Shown one piece after another: positions 26,678 to 35,762 of a stretch of DNA of 64,000 bases (position 1 is its first letter; each line of letters opens with the position of its first letter). Origin of the DNA: JAGOEX01 sp964630905 (lineage in GTDB: Bacteria > UBP6 > UBA1177); assembly GCA_964630905.1 (NCBI GenBank), contig CAZVWR010000001.1, positions 1-64,000 on the forward strand, written 5' to 3'. Both the position numbers and the translations under genes were made by a program. Under the pieces are notes generated by a model, which had not been told where the DNA came from, searched no databases, and saw only the letters and a list, made by a program, of their open reading frames with translations.

Positions 26678-28288
26678 TCATTGCACCGTCACCATTATTG
26701 GCTCACTGGTGCTTTCTTTAGTTCCATTGCCGAGTTGTCCGATAAAATTGCCACCCCAGCAGTAGAGATCTTTGTTTTTGTCTATTCCGCAGGCATAAAG
26801 TGTATTGTCACCACCCAGAGCGGCAGTTTCCCAAGATTTGTTTGTATTTTGAGGTGAAGAAAAATATTCATCCTCGCTATTGTTTAAAGCATAGTTTCTG
26901 TTACTGCCCCAGACAAAAAAATCACCATCTGTACTTTCTGCAAAATTATTCTGATGTCCGGCAATGACAAGGGACCATTTCTGTTCTGTGGCAATTTGAA
27001 CAGGAGTGTATCTGTCAGAACAAATATTATAATCATCAGGGCAGTTCCCGCCGTTATCTCCTATCTGTCCTTTGTCATTGGCTCCCCAGCAGAAAAGCTC
27101 CCCTCCACTTTTTACGGCACATGTGTGTGCAAAACCGGCAGCAACTGAGCTCCAGCCGGCATCCTCACTAACTTTTGACGGAAAATAACTTTTTTTAACA
27201 TTAACTCCTAAACCGAGTTGTCCCCTAATGTTATAACCCCAGCAGTAAAGTTCTCCAGTCGTTGTAATTCCGCAAGTATGGATATCTCCTGTTGATATGT
27301 CCTTCCATTGTCCGATTTCTTCACCAATTTTTGCAGGATATCTTCTGCTGACAGTTGTTCCGTCACCAAGATAGCCGAACTGGTTTTTCCCCCAGCAGTA
27401 TAGTTCTCCGTCAGTGTTTATTGCACAAGTGTGGCTCCTTTTTGTTGATATTTTTACAAAAGTGCCGCCGCCCTCTATCAAAACTCTTACCGGTGATGCT
27501 TTGCTTTCGTTTCTGCCACTTGTTCCGTCGCCTAATTGACTGAATTCGTTGCTTCCCCAGCAATAGATTTCTCCGTTTTTTAGAATACCGCATGTGTGAT
27601 CAATTCCTGCAGCCACACTTAACCACAAAGTGTCCTTTTTGGTCACAATATCTCTATCAAAAAGAACTCTGACCGGTGATGCAGAAGAAGATGGAGTAAA
27701 CAGTTCTCCATTGCCAAGTGTTCCGAAATATCCGTTCCCCCAACAGTAAAGTCGCCCTTTTTTAATGCCGCAAGTATGGGCAATACCTGTGGCGATGGAT
27801 TCCCACTTTATTTTACACAATCCTTCCTCATCTTCCCAACCATATTCACCGTCGCATTTAAAATAACAGTGAGTTGAGCTTTCCTCCATATTGAATATTC
27901 CAATTTCCGAAGGTTCCCATGATGTTCCTGTCCACTTCTGAGTTATCTTTTCAACACTGTTCCATGAAGTATTTTCTGGAAGTCCCGTGCAAGAAACTTC
28001 TCTTGTTTTTCCTTCACATGCTGTCCCGCTCCAGATAAACATTTCGCTGCATCCGCATTCAAAACCGCCATTTTTTTCTATGCAGTTGCCATCAGACCAC
28101 TCAATTTCAAAACATGGATTTGGATCACAGTAACTATTTTTGTCGTCGTCAAGGCAATCGTCATCCTCTTCATGGCTGTCTTCAATAAAGTCATCATCAG
28201 CAATATCATTGTCATTAAGCTGTGCATCATTGCACGAAATCAGAATTAATACAGTGAAAATAAAAAAAATAATGAGTTTTTCAAACAT
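26678..28288 (-). CDS. RCC1-propeller lipoprotein
   Basis: A 536-aa lipoprotein with signal MFEKLIIFFIFTVLILISC and an Asn/Asp-rich spacer. An EGF-like Cys segment is at about 55-95 (CDPNPCFEIEWSDGNC, CGCSEMF). From about residue 165 there are seven RCC1 units with the core HTCGIxxxGELYCWGxNxxGQLGDG, enough to close one seven-bladed beta-propeller. The sixth unit has lost its cysteines (FFVWGSN). The start overlaps the stop of the preceding lipoprotein (TAATG), with GGAGGTGA supplied by that gene's last codons. Likely a surface-exposed binding protein; ligand unknown. Confidence 0.93.
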   Translation of the reverse strand: MFEKLIIFFIFTVLILISCNDAQLNDNDIADDDFIEDSHEEDDDCLDDDKNSYCDPNPCFEIEWSDGNCIEKNGGFECGCSEMFIWSGTACEGKTREVSCTGLPENTSWNSVEKITQKWTGTSWEPSEIGIFNMEESSTHCYFKCDGEYGWEDEEGLCKIKWESIATGIAHTCGIKKGRLYCWGNGYFGTLGNGELFTPSSSASPVRVLFDRDIVTKKDTLWLSVAAGIDHTCGILKNGEIYCWGSNEFSQLGDGTSGRNESKASPVRVLIEGGGTFVKISTKRSHTCAINTDGELYCWGKNQFGYLGDGTTVSRRYPAKIGEEIGQWKDISTGDIHTCGITTTGELYCWGYNIRGQLGLGVNVKKSYFPSKVSEDAGWSSVAAGFAHTCAVKSGGELFCWGANDKGQIGDNGGNCPDDYNICSDRYTPVQIATEQKWSLVIAGHQNNFAESTDGDFFVWGSNRNYALNNSEDEYFSSPQNTNKSWETAALGGDNTLYACGIDKNKDLYCWGGNFIGQLGNGTKESTSEPIMVTVQ

Positions 28289-30102
28289 TATTCACCTCCT
28301 CCCGATTTTAAGGGAATAGAGGTTGTCGCTTTAATCTCATCGTTTATTTCAATGCATAACCCTCCGATTATAGGTTTCATATCGTAGGGAGATGCTTCAA
28401 TCATTCGTAATTTATTAAGTTTTGCCTCGAAAACTCCCTGAGTGTAATCAACTTTCTCTATTTCTATTTCACCTGACTCTTCAACAAAAAAAGAAATGAT
28501 GGCTCCTGTCTGACTGATAAACGAAGATCCTGAAACACTCATTGACGAAGCTTCTTTAACATCATAAATTCCGGGCACGAACTTTTTCCATAACTCAATT
28601 GAAACAAAATCATCATATTGGGGATAAGTGAAAAACTCATTGAATTCCATGTATACTCTCATTTCGTATTCATAACCGGAACCCGGACCTTGGCCTAAAA
28701 GCACCACACCCCAATCAATGGTAACATTTTTGCAATCGTACTCTATACAAGCTGCCTGATTAGCACTACAGTATTCGTCAGTTCCGCATCCATTACCGCA
28801 AATTCCGCCACAGCCGTCATCTCCGCAGACTTTTCCGTCACATTTCTTTTCGCAAAGAGTATTTATTTCTGCATTCTTTACTTCAACGCAGTGACCTTCA
28901 GTCACCGGCACATATTTTTCATTTTCATCAAGTTCCATTTCAACAAACCTTGCATTTAATGTGCCGTAAGCTTCAACATTTCTTCCAACTTCTTCGATTT
29001 CAAATGTCCCACTTTGCTGAAAGTACCGTTTCTGGGGTTTGCTACTGATAATATCGCTATAAACCCAGAAGCATTCCATGCATGTCTCCGGGCTTAGATT
29101 ATCTATACTGCTGAGATCATAAGTTTGTTTTTTCAACGAATAATTATGCCGCGAACGATCTTCATTGTAGAAAGAAACTTTTAAAAGATCTTTGTCATCC
29201 CCATTAATATTTGAAATCTGACCTTCATAAAAATACTGGTAACTGTCCAGAAAGCTCCTGACACTTTTAATTTCAAATTCATCACAGTTGTATTTAATGC
29301 ATTCTATTTTATCATCGCTACAGTATTCATCATCTGCGCATCCATTCCCGCAGATTCCGCCGCAACCGTCATCTCCACAAATTCTGCCGTCACAATCCGG
29401 ATAACAGAATGTGTCTATATCAGCATTTTTTATTTCAATACAGGTTCCATTTTTTACTTTTACAACATTTTCTCCAATGGTAACCTCAACAAGTTTTGCT
29501 GAAAACTCCCCTTTTGCTTCAATTCCATGTCCGACTGTATCAACTTTAAATGATCCGCTTTCCTGAAAATAATGTCTGGATTCATTATCTGAAATATCAC
29601 TGATCACCCAGATACATTCAGTACATTCATATGGATCTGAATTAGTTTCACTGCCAAGATCATAAACTTTTTCCTGAAGTTGATAGTCCCATGAGCCATC
29701 TTCATTCAGAAATATAAATTTGATAATATCTTCGTTTTCCCCATTGATATTAGAAATATTTCCCTGAAAAAAAAGTCTGCCGTTTTCTTCAATGTTTTCC
29801 AGGTTGTTTATTTCAACTTCTACACAGTCAGGTTCAGTTTCTTTCTGATCATCATCAGGAAACTCATCTTCATGAAGGAATCCGTCATTTTCATTTTCAT
29901 TTTCATTGATACTGACAATGGTATCAGCATCAGTATCAACAAATTCATCTTCATCTGAACACTCTTTTTCATTAACGAATTCTTTATCATCATCAACATC
30001 GGGAAATATGTCAACATCAATCTCTTCAACCTGTTTCAAGGAAGATTTCCCACAGGAGACCATAACAAATAAAAAAAGTGCCGGAATTATAAAATTCCTC
30101 AT
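28288..30102 (-). CDS. Lipoprotein with two homologous halves and CGDDGCGGICGNGC repeats
   Basis: The start is set at ATG 30102 because it opens MRNFIIPALFLFVMVSC with GGGG upstream; an upstream in-frame start at 30195 would place 31 residues before the signal. After an Asp/Glu-rich spacer there are two homologous units of about 180 aa (each with FxGxISNINGxxxDxxKxxFxNEDxS, a CTECIW or CMECFW motif and YFQxSGxF), each followed by a Cys block C(D)GxxCGDDGCGGICGNGC. A third beta domain (about 475-600) is more diverged. The CGDDGCGG block is common in deltaproteobacterial-type surface proteins. Function unknown. It is first in a two-gene unit with the RCC1 lipoprotein. Confidence 0.9.
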   Translation of the reverse strand: MRNFIIPALFLFVMVSCGKSSLKQVEEIDVDIFPDVDDDKEFVNEKECSDEDEFVDTDADTIVSINENENENDGFLHEDEFPDDDQKETEPDCVEVEINNLENIEENGRLFFQGNISNINGENEDIIKFIFLNEDGSWDYQLQEKVYDLGSETNSDPYECTECIWVISDISDNESRHYFQESGSFKVDTVGHGIEAKGEFSAKLVEVTIGENVVKVKNGTCIEIKNADIDTFCYPDCDGRICGDDGCGGICGNGCADDEYCSDDKIECIKYNCDEFEIKSVRSFLDSYQYFYEGQISNINGDDKDLLKVSFYNEDRSRHNYSLKKQTYDLSSIDNLSPETCMECFWVYSDIISSKPQKRYFQQSGTFEIEEVGRNVEAYGTLNARFVEMELDENEKYVPVTEGHCVEVKNAEINTLCEKKCDGKVCGDDGCGGICGNGCGTDEYCSANQAACIEYDCKNVTIDWGVVLLGQGPGSGYEYEMRVYMEFNEFFTYPQYDDFVSIELWKKFVPGIYDVKEASSMSVSGSSFISQTGAIISFFVEESGEIEIEKVDYTQGVFEAKLNKLRMIEASPYDMKPIIGGLCIEINDEIKATTSIPLKSGGGE

Positions 30103-30166
30103 ATGAACCCCATCCATAAAAGTTTCTAAAAACTCTAATAAAAACAAACACCAACGAGATAAATTT

Positions 30167-30195
30167 ATGATAACAAACAGGGAAAAGGAAATCAA
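30167..30195 (-). promoter_or_regulatory. Putative promoter of the two-gene lipoprotein module
   Basis: Minus-strand TTGATT (30190-30195), 17-bp spacer and TATCAT (30167-30172), 64 bp before the start. It lies inside the segment bounded by the glnA-tail repeats, so the module carries its own promoter. Confidence 0.45.
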
Positions 30196-30233
30196 GGTAA
30201 AAATCAGTAAGTTTCCAAAGAGTTGGGCAATAT

Positions 30234-30289
30234 CCGGGTAAATTTATCGGTTAAATATTAAAATAAAGTTCGTATTCCTGCGGGGTTGG
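30234..30289 (-). repeat. 3' end of glnA, direct-repeat copy A
   Basis: The intact 3' end of glnA plus 17 bases beyond the stop. It is 54/56 identical to 26605-26660; see that entry. Confidence 0.9.
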
Positions 30290-31603
30290 AGCGTTATAGA
30301 CATACTGTGCTTCGGCTCTTTTTGTCTTTACCCAGTAATTTATGAGCGTTTCGGGAAATGAGGGAAGAAGATAATCGTTGTCATTAAGAAGTCCGTCAAG
30401 CACTGAATTAAGGTTGAGCGGGAAAGTTTTTCCGTTCTCACGGTCGTGATAGTTGCTTTCGATGGGGTCTCTCCCCTTCTTTATTCCGTCAACTCCTGCA
30501 AGTATCATTGCGCAGAGAAAGTAATAAATATTGGCAGTTGCATCCCCTGTTCTATATTCGATCCTCTCTTCCCCTTTTGCAAGATATGCAGGAATTCTGA
30601 TGGATGCTTCTCTTGAACCTTTTGCGAAAGTTGCTCCGACAGGCGCCTCGAAACCCGGAACAAGCCGTTTATATGAATTCGTACTCGGATTTGAGAACGC
30701 AAGGAGCGATCCGGTAAGACTGTGATCAAGGATACCTGCCGTATAAGCAAGCGACTCTTTTGAAAGTCCGTGCATCCCTTCTCCGGCAAAAAACGACTTG
30801 CCGTTCTTAGTCAGAAACTGATGAACATGCATTCCGTTGCCTGCGATGTTATAAACAGGCTTCGGCATAAATGTAATAAATACGCCATGTTCCCTTGCAA
30901 CATTGACTGCAATCCACTTTGCAAGAGAAACCTTGTCGCCGGCTTCAGAAAGTGAAATGAAATCAAGTTCTATCTCAAGCTGTGCCGCACTCACTTCATG
31001 ATGATGATATTTCACAGGAATCCCTGCCGATTCAAGAGCCGCAACAATGTCATTTCTCAGATTGAAACTTTTGTCTGCCGGATAAAGGCGGTGATACCCT
31101 TTCTGGATCTGGAAACGGGGCTCATCTTCAAAATCGGGACCGATCCCTTCAGAACTTTGAACTTCATAGAAACTGTGGCTGAAATCTGTTGAATATTTAA
31201 CAGTATCAAAAACATGGAATTCAAGTTCGACAAGAACCTTTGCATCGTCAGAAATTCCTTCTTTTTTAAGATATTCAACTGTCTTTTTTGCAACAGCTCT
31301 CGGATACTGATCGAATTCAGTTCCGTCAGTAAGATAGACATCACAGAAAGCGTGAAGTATCGTATGCCCTTCCTTTTCCTCGACAAATGCCGTCAACATA
31401 TCCGGCTTTGCAACCATGTCGGATTTATGGACTTTTGCATAGCCGAAATTTGATGCATCAAAGCCAATCCCTTTTTCAAGGACTTTTTCATTTATGTAAC
31501 CTTTGGGAACGGTGACCTGCCTGATAGTTCCGTTAATATCAAGCATCAGCATGCTCAAAAAACCGATACTGTCAAAACTGCCGTCAAATTTTCTGAATTT
31601 CAC
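30251..31603 (-). CDS. glnA: Glutamine synthetase, type I
   Basis: Makes glutamine from glutamate, ammonia and ATP in the cytoplasm. The 450-aa length and domains fit GSI: an N-terminal beta-grasp domain with the latch segment GIGFDASNFGYAKVHKSDM, the metal-binding VELEFHVFD segment, NGMHVHQFL for the substrate site, and GSREASIRIPAYL as the signature equivalent of NRSAxxRIP. The start is GTG 31603, behind GGAGGTGAGTT; no nearby ATG is as good. The C-terminal end (PTPQEYELYFNI) is duplicated 3.6 kb away. I see no clear adenylylation loop, so regulation by that route is doubtful. Confidence 0.95.
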   Translation of the reverse strand: MKFRKFDGSFDSIGFLSMLMLDINGTIRQVTVPKGYINEKVLEKGIGFDASNFGYAKVHKSDMVAKPDMLTAFVEEKEGHTILHAFCDVYLTDGTEFDQYPRAVAKKTVEYLKKEGISDDAKVLVELEFHVFDTVKYSTDFSHSFYEVQSSEGIGPDFEDEPRFQIQKGYHRLYPADKSFNLRNDIVAALESAGIPVKYHHHEVSAAQLEIELDFISLSEAGDKVSLAKWIAVNVAREHGVFITFMPKPVYNIAGNGMHVHQFLTKNGKSFFAGEGMHGLSKESLAYTAGILDHSLTGSLLAFSNPSTNSYKRLVPGFEAPVGATFAKGSREASIRIPAYLAKGEERIEYRTGDATANIYYFLCAMILAGVDGIKKGRDPIESNYHDRENGKTFPLNLNSVLDGLLNDNDYLLPSFPETLINYWVKTKRAEAQYVYNAPTPQEYELYFNI

Positions 31604-31644
31604 AACTCACCTCCATTATTAAAAAAAACCAGTCGCTGACAGAC

Positions 31645-31673
31645 AATCTATCAAATAAAATTTTTTATTTCAA
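31645..31673 (-). promoter_or_regulatory. Putative promoter of glnA
   Basis: Minus-strand TTGAAA (31668-31673), 17-bp spacer and TAGATT (31645-31650), 41 bp before the GTG. Moderate match only; no sigma-54 GG-N10-GC element was noticed. Confidence 0.35.
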
Positions 31674-31692
31674 GTACTTTTCAACTTTTTAT

Positions 31693-31721
31693 TTGACGGT
31701 TGTCATCCAAACATGTAAATT
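31693..31721 (+). promoter_or_regulatory. Putative promoter of the comEC-like gene
   Basis: TTGACG (31693-31698), 17-bp spacer and TAAATT (31716-31721), 28 bp before ATG 31750. It diverges from the glnA promoter in the same intergenic region. Confidence 0.45.
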
Positions 31722-31749
31722 AGCTGTGATAAAACTCTGGTTTTTTTAT

Positions 31750-33171
31750 ATGACCTTCTCATTAAAACAGTTTGCAGCGTATTTAAAACCACACAGAAAC
31801 AGCATGATCTTATCTGTTCTGATCTTTGCATTCATCCTCATCAGAGATCATAACACCCCTGTTTCATTGACAAATTCAATTGAGCCGCCTAAATGGATAC
31901 AACTGCTTAAAAACGATCTTGCAAAAAACAGCCAGTCGTTGAAAAACCGCGAATTCATCCTCGCACTTGCAAACGGAGAAAGAAAATTCTCACCTCAATT
32001 CAGAAACGATCTGATCAACACAGGAACAATGCACCTTGTTGCAATTTCAGCTTTTCATGCCGGAATAATGGTCATTCTTTTCAATTTTCTGTTCAGATTT
32101 CTTATGTTTTTTCTTCCGTTCCGTTACAGAACTTCTTCAGCAATCCTTTTTTTATTGAAGATCACTGCATCATTTTTCTATTTTTTCATCACAGGCGGCT
32201 CCATTCCGACTCTCAGGGCGCTTTCGTTCATCCTTTTTTTCGACATGTTCCTGCTGAAAGGATATTTTCCTCAACCCCTTTTCCTTTTCATCATTTCAAT
32301 AACGACAGTCGCCGTGATAATTCCCCACAGCATCACAAGTCTGAGCTTTATCATGAGTGCGATCTGTGTGGCAACCGTCCTTCAGATCTATAAAGTCCTT
32401 CCGCCATCTGTCACATTGAAACTGATCTGCGTTTCAGCAGTTCTCAACTATGCACTATTACCAGTATATTCAATGATATCAGGGAATTTCCCGTTGATGG
32501 CACCGTTAGTCAACCTTTTTGTCATACCTGTAGTTTCCATTTCAATTCCGTTCATCACTCTTGCACAGTTCACCATTCCGTTTTCAGTCGATATTTCAGC
32601 GTTTTTTCTCCATCTGTCTGATATTATTATAGAACCTGCACAATTTATGATCTCATTTCTTGGCAGGGCGGCATCAGACTCGCTTGTTCCGCTTATTGAT
32701 CCTCCGTTTGTCATAAAAATTATATTTGTAACCACATTCTTCCTTTCCATCTATTTAAGAAAAAAAGCGAAAACAGTTGCCGTCATCACTAATGCGGCAC
32801 TCATCCCGTTCTTTGCATTAAACTTTCAGATAGATCAGTTCACCATTTTAAGAAGCGGTCAGCTTTTTGAAAAAGGATACTGCATCACTTATCCGGGGAA
32901 TTCAGGCGTGTTGCTTTTTGACAGATACAAATTCAATCCGAAATTCAACTCATTTTTATTGTCAAGAATGGAAACAGCCGCTGCTGCATGCGGGATTATT
33001 GATGTCATTTCAATACACACTCCGCATAAACTGTCAAAAGAAATTCAGGACCGTATCAGAAAAAAAAGGAGATTTTCAAATGTGAAATTTTTTAATCTTG
33101 ATCCGGAAACACCTTTTCCTGAATGTCAACGCTGTTTACCAGCTTTCCGGTACTATGATCCATTTCCGTGA
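31750..33171 (+). CDS. ComEC/Rec2-type competence membrane protein (short form)
   Basis: A 473-aa polytopic protein. The Competence domain is visible from HLVAISAFHAGIMVILFNFLF onward, with the GGSIPTLRALSFILF segment and 8-9 membrane helices; in full-length ComEC this domain forms the inner-membrane DNA channel. ATG 31750 is taken as the start because upstream in-frame codons cross the promoter region. Full ComEC proteins are 700-800 aa with a metallo-beta-lactamase-like domain. Here only about 110 residues follow the last helix and no HxHxDH motif is seen, so the nuclease-like domain is absent or decayed. Its last 80 bp overlap the opposite-strand 2H phosphoesterase gene. DNA uptake is plausible but unproven. 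Confidence 0.8.
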   Translation: MTFSLKQFAAYLKPHRNSMILSVLIFAFILIRDHNTPVSLTNSIEPPKWIQLLKNDLAKNSQSLKNREFILALANGERKFSPQFRNDLINTGTMHLVAISAFHAGIMVILFNFLFRFLMFFLPFRYRTSSAILFLLKITASFFYFFITGGSIPTLRALSFILFFDMFLLKGYFPQPLFLFIISITTVAVIIPHSITSLSFIMSAICVATVLQIYKVLPPSVTLKLICVSAVLNYALLPVYSMISGNFPLMAPLVNLFVIPVVSISIPFITLAQFTIPFSVDISAFFLHLSDIIIEPAQFMISFLGRAASDSLVPLIDPPFVIKIIFVTTFFLSIYLRKKAKTVAVITNAALIPFFALNFQIDQFTILRSGQLFEKGYCITYPGNSGVLLFDRYKFNPKFNSFLLSRMETAAAACGIIDVISIHTPHKLSKEIQDRIRKKRRFSNVKFFNLDPETPFPECQRCLPAFRYYDPFP

Positions 33172-33703
33172 TGGCAAGTCTTTCGATTCTTGCTTCAAAA
33201 GGGAACGGGATCTCTTTATAAACACTTGTATTTATTGATATCTGCTCAACTCCGTCAGCAATTGAGCAGTGAGGTATCCATTTTGACGGCATGTAATAAG
33301 GACTGATGCGGGAATCGGTTCCTTCAAATTTTGAACAGATGACTGCATGAAATCTCATCAGTTCAGAAGTTGGGGTTATTCCGATGAAAACAACACCTGA
33401 AGAAGGAAAATATCCGATGTGCGAAAATCTTATGACCGGCAGACGGATCTTTCTTGCAATGCCGTCGAGCCGCTTTTTCATTTTGTCGATCCCTCTGTCA
33501 TCGGTGATTAGAAAAGTTATGTGCGGGGCCGAATAAACCGCTTCACCCAGTTCGCAGATGCTGAGTTCAGTCCTTTTTTTGATGTCGCAGATAATATTTT
33601 CGGTCTTTTTGTCAAAATAACCGAGAACGGCAAGGGTTTTTGATGCCGACCTGTATCTACCCTGTCTTAAACCTGTTAAAACTTTCTTTAAAAAACTGAT
33701 CAA
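33092..33703 (-). CDS. 2H phosphoesterase (2'-5' RNA ligase-like)
   Basis: A 203-aa protein with the two His motifs of the 2H superfamily, PHITFLI (about residue 61) and PHCSIA (about 145). These form the active site of 2'-5' RNA ligases and cyclic phosphodiesterases such as ThpR. The natural substrate is not predictable. The only usable start is ATG 33703, which overlaps the 3' end of recG by 47 bp; no later start codon occurs in frame before the conserved part. The 3' end overlaps the convergent comEC-like gene by 80 bp. Probably in an operon with recG and greA. Confidence 0.8.
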   Translation of the reverse strand: MISFLKKVLTGLRQGRYRSASKTLAVLGYFDKKTENIICDIKKRTELSICELGEAVYSAPHITFLITDDRGIDKMKKRLDGIARKIRLPVIRFSHIGYFPSSGVVFIGITPTSELMRFHAVICSKFEGTDSRISPYYMPSKWIPHCSIADGVEQISINTSVYKEIPFPFEARIERLAITEMDHSTGKLVNSVDIQEKVFPDQD

Positions 33704-35762
33704 ACACTTTCTCCAGATATTTTACTGTTTCATCTCTTTCATTTTTAAAGATCTTTTTCACAATACCGCCCGCCTTTTCGACAAGCTCACCGTGTACTGC
33801 TGCAAGCATGAAATATGGATCGTTCCTGAATCCGCTCTGCTCAAGCCCTGTCATCGCTCCGGGACCTCTTGTCTTGAGATCATACTCCGCGATTTTAAAG
33901 CCGTTTTCGGTTTTTGCAATAAATTCAAGCCTTTTATCTGCTTTATCCCCCACATCTTCACTTGAAATAAGGGCACAGAAAGACTTTTTTTCACCTCTGC
34001 CGACCCTTCCTCTGAGCTGATGAAGCTGTGCAAGCCCGAACCTTTCAGCGTTTTCTATCACCATGAATGTTGCGTCAGTGACATCAACTCCGACCTCGAC
34101 GACGATCGTTGAAACAAGAAGATTGGCAAATCCGGATTTGAGCTTTTCGATGACCGCACTTTTTTCATCCCCTTTCATTTTTCCGTGAAGCAGAAGAACT
34201 TTGTCACCAAGAACAGCCCTGAACTCTTCAAAAACCCCTTCCACATGCTTCAGGTCAATCTTTTCGCTCTCTTCCACAAGAGGACAGACCCAGTACCCTT
34301 TTTCATTGTTTTTCTCAATTATTTCAATTACATGGTCAAAAACCTTGTTTCTATTGAAATGCTTCACATACCTTGTCGTGACCGGCTTTCTCCCGGGCGG
34401 CATCTCATCAATGACACTGATATCGGTCGAACCGTAAACCGTGAGGGCAAGTGACCTCGGAATGGGTGTTGCACTCACGATAAGAACATCAGGATTCATC
34501 GCCTTGTTCTGCAGTGACATTCTCTGCGAAACTCCGAAACGGTGCTGTTCATCAATAATTACCAGCCCGATATCCGGCATAAATTCAAGGTTTTCAAACA
34601 ATGCATGAGTCCCGATTATAAAATCTGCCTTTGCCGCATTTTCCGTTCTTTGAGCTTTCTTTTTTTTTCCGGTCACCCCTCCGAGAAAAAGCTCTACCTT
34701 CAAATTTTCAGGGACATTTTTTGTTATCGTGTTGAAGTGCTGAACCGCAAGAATTTCTGTCGGCGCCATGATAACGGTTTTATATCCCGAACTTATCACA
34801 TCAAGCCCTGATAAAATCATCACAGCGGTCTTTCCGCTTCCGACATCACCCTGAAGAAGACGGTTCATCGGACGGACCGATTTAAGATCGTTCCTTATTT
34901 CATCAAGAACTCTTTTTTGAGCATAAGTTAGAGCAAACGGCAGACTTTTCTCAACATTTTCAGACAGTTGTGAATGCGCTTCTATATTTCTTCCTTTCAG
35001 TGAAGTGTCAGCAAGCCGCTCTTTCAGTGCTCCGAATTGAAAAAAGAAAAGCTTGTCAAAAGCGAGCCGTCTGTGCCAGTCTGTCACTCTGCCGTTAAGC
35101 TCATCAACATTTTTCCCGGCAATTGGAAAATGGATGTTGAGCACTGTCTCAAGAAACGGCGGGAACTCAAGATCTTTTATAATTTCAGGAGGCATCCAGT
35201 CATCACCGAACTCTTTCATTTTTTCGAGTATCACCTTGACAGTTCTCAGCATGAAAAGCTGTGAAACCCCGCTGATCTTTTTGTAAACCGGGACAAATCC
35301 GCTCAAAAGGACTTTCCATTCCTCATCAAACCTGAAAAGATCGGGATTGACAAAACCGGGGATCACCGATCTTGTGCTCACTTCTCCGGAAATAAGGATC
35401 TCTTCTCCGGCAGGATATGCCGATGCATAAATATCGCCGACCTTGCCGAAGAACGCGATGTTTATGACAGTTCCGTTAAAATCGGCTTTCATCGTGGCTG
35501 GCGACTTTCCGAAACCCCTTTTCCATCCGAGAACTTTCGCTCTGAGCGTTGACATTTCTCCCTGAATAAGGTCCGCAATAGAATTTGCAAGAAGCCGCGC
35601 CTCATATTTTTCAGGAATATTCTCGATAACAAGATTAAAAACCTTCTCCCCAAGTGCTTTCGAGATCTTGTTCAACTGCTGTTTTGAAAGTCCGGCAACC
35701 GATGCGACCGGCTGATTCAGAAATGTCAGTATCCTGTTATGCCCCGCAAGATCATAAGACAT
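33657..35762 (-). CDS. recG: ATP-dependent DNA helicase RecG
   Basis: A 701-aa superfamily 2 branch-migration helicase that remodels stalled forks and R-loops. The N-terminal wedge OB domain is around residues 70-170. Motif I is RLLQGDVGSGKTAVM, motif Ia MAPTEILAVQH, motif II IIDEQHRFGV, motif III SATPIPRSLALTVYG, and motif VI QLRGRVGRG. All catalytic motifs are intact. The ATG overlaps the greA stop (TAATG). The last 47 bp overlap the next gene. Confidence 0.98.
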   Translation of the reverse strand: MSYDLAGHNRILTFLNQPVASVAGLSKQQLNKISKALGEKVFNLVIENIPEKYEARLLANSIADLIQGEMSTLRAKVLGWKRGFGKSPATMKADFNGTVINIAFFGKVGDIYASAYPAGEEILISGEVSTRSVIPGFVNPDLFRFDEEWKVLLSGFVPVYKKISGVSQLFMLRTVKVILEKMKEFGDDWMPPEIIKDLEFPPFLETVLNIHFPIAGKNVDELNGRVTDWHRRLAFDKLFFFQFGALKERLADTSLKGRNIEAHSQLSENVEKSLPFALTYAQKRVLDEIRNDLKSVRPMNRLLQGDVGSGKTAVMILSGLDVISSGYKTVIMAPTEILAVQHFNTITKNVPENLKVELFLGGVTGKKKKAQRTENAAKADFIIGTHALFENLEFMPDIGLVIIDEQHRFGVSQRMSLQNKAMNPDVLIVSATPIPRSLALTVYGSTDISVIDEMPPGRKPVTTRYVKHFNRNKVFDHVIEIIEKNNEKGYWVCPLVEESEKIDLKHVEGVFEEFRAVLGDKVLLLHGKMKGDEKSAVIEKLKSGFANLLVSTIVVEVGVDVTDATFMVIENAERFGLAQLHQLRGRVGRGEKKSFCALISSEDVGDKADKRLEFIAKTENGFKIAEYDLKTRGPGAMTGLEQSGFRNDPYFMLAAVHGELVEKAGGIVKKIFKNERDETVKYLEKVFDQFFKESFNRFKTG

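Larger units (their letters stand above)
26605..30289. mobile_element. Possible inserted two-gene lipoprotein module flanked by a glnA-tail direct repeat
   Basis: The segment between the two glnA-tail copies (26661-30233) holds two co-oriented lipoprotein genes and their own promoter. The arrangement is what remains when a segment integrates at the 3' end of a gene and restores that end from its own copy. No integrase, transposase or terminal inverted repeat is visible, so the mechanism could equally be homologous recombination or a local duplication. Confidence 0.5.

Noticed and set aside
26661..30233. Integrase or transposase inside the glnA-flanked module
   Set aside because: Both genes in the segment are lipoproteins and no catalytic recombinase motif is present in any frame.
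34185..34454. Open frames on the plus strand opposite recG
   Set aside because: Frame shadows of a strongly conserved helicase gene, without ribosome binding sites.
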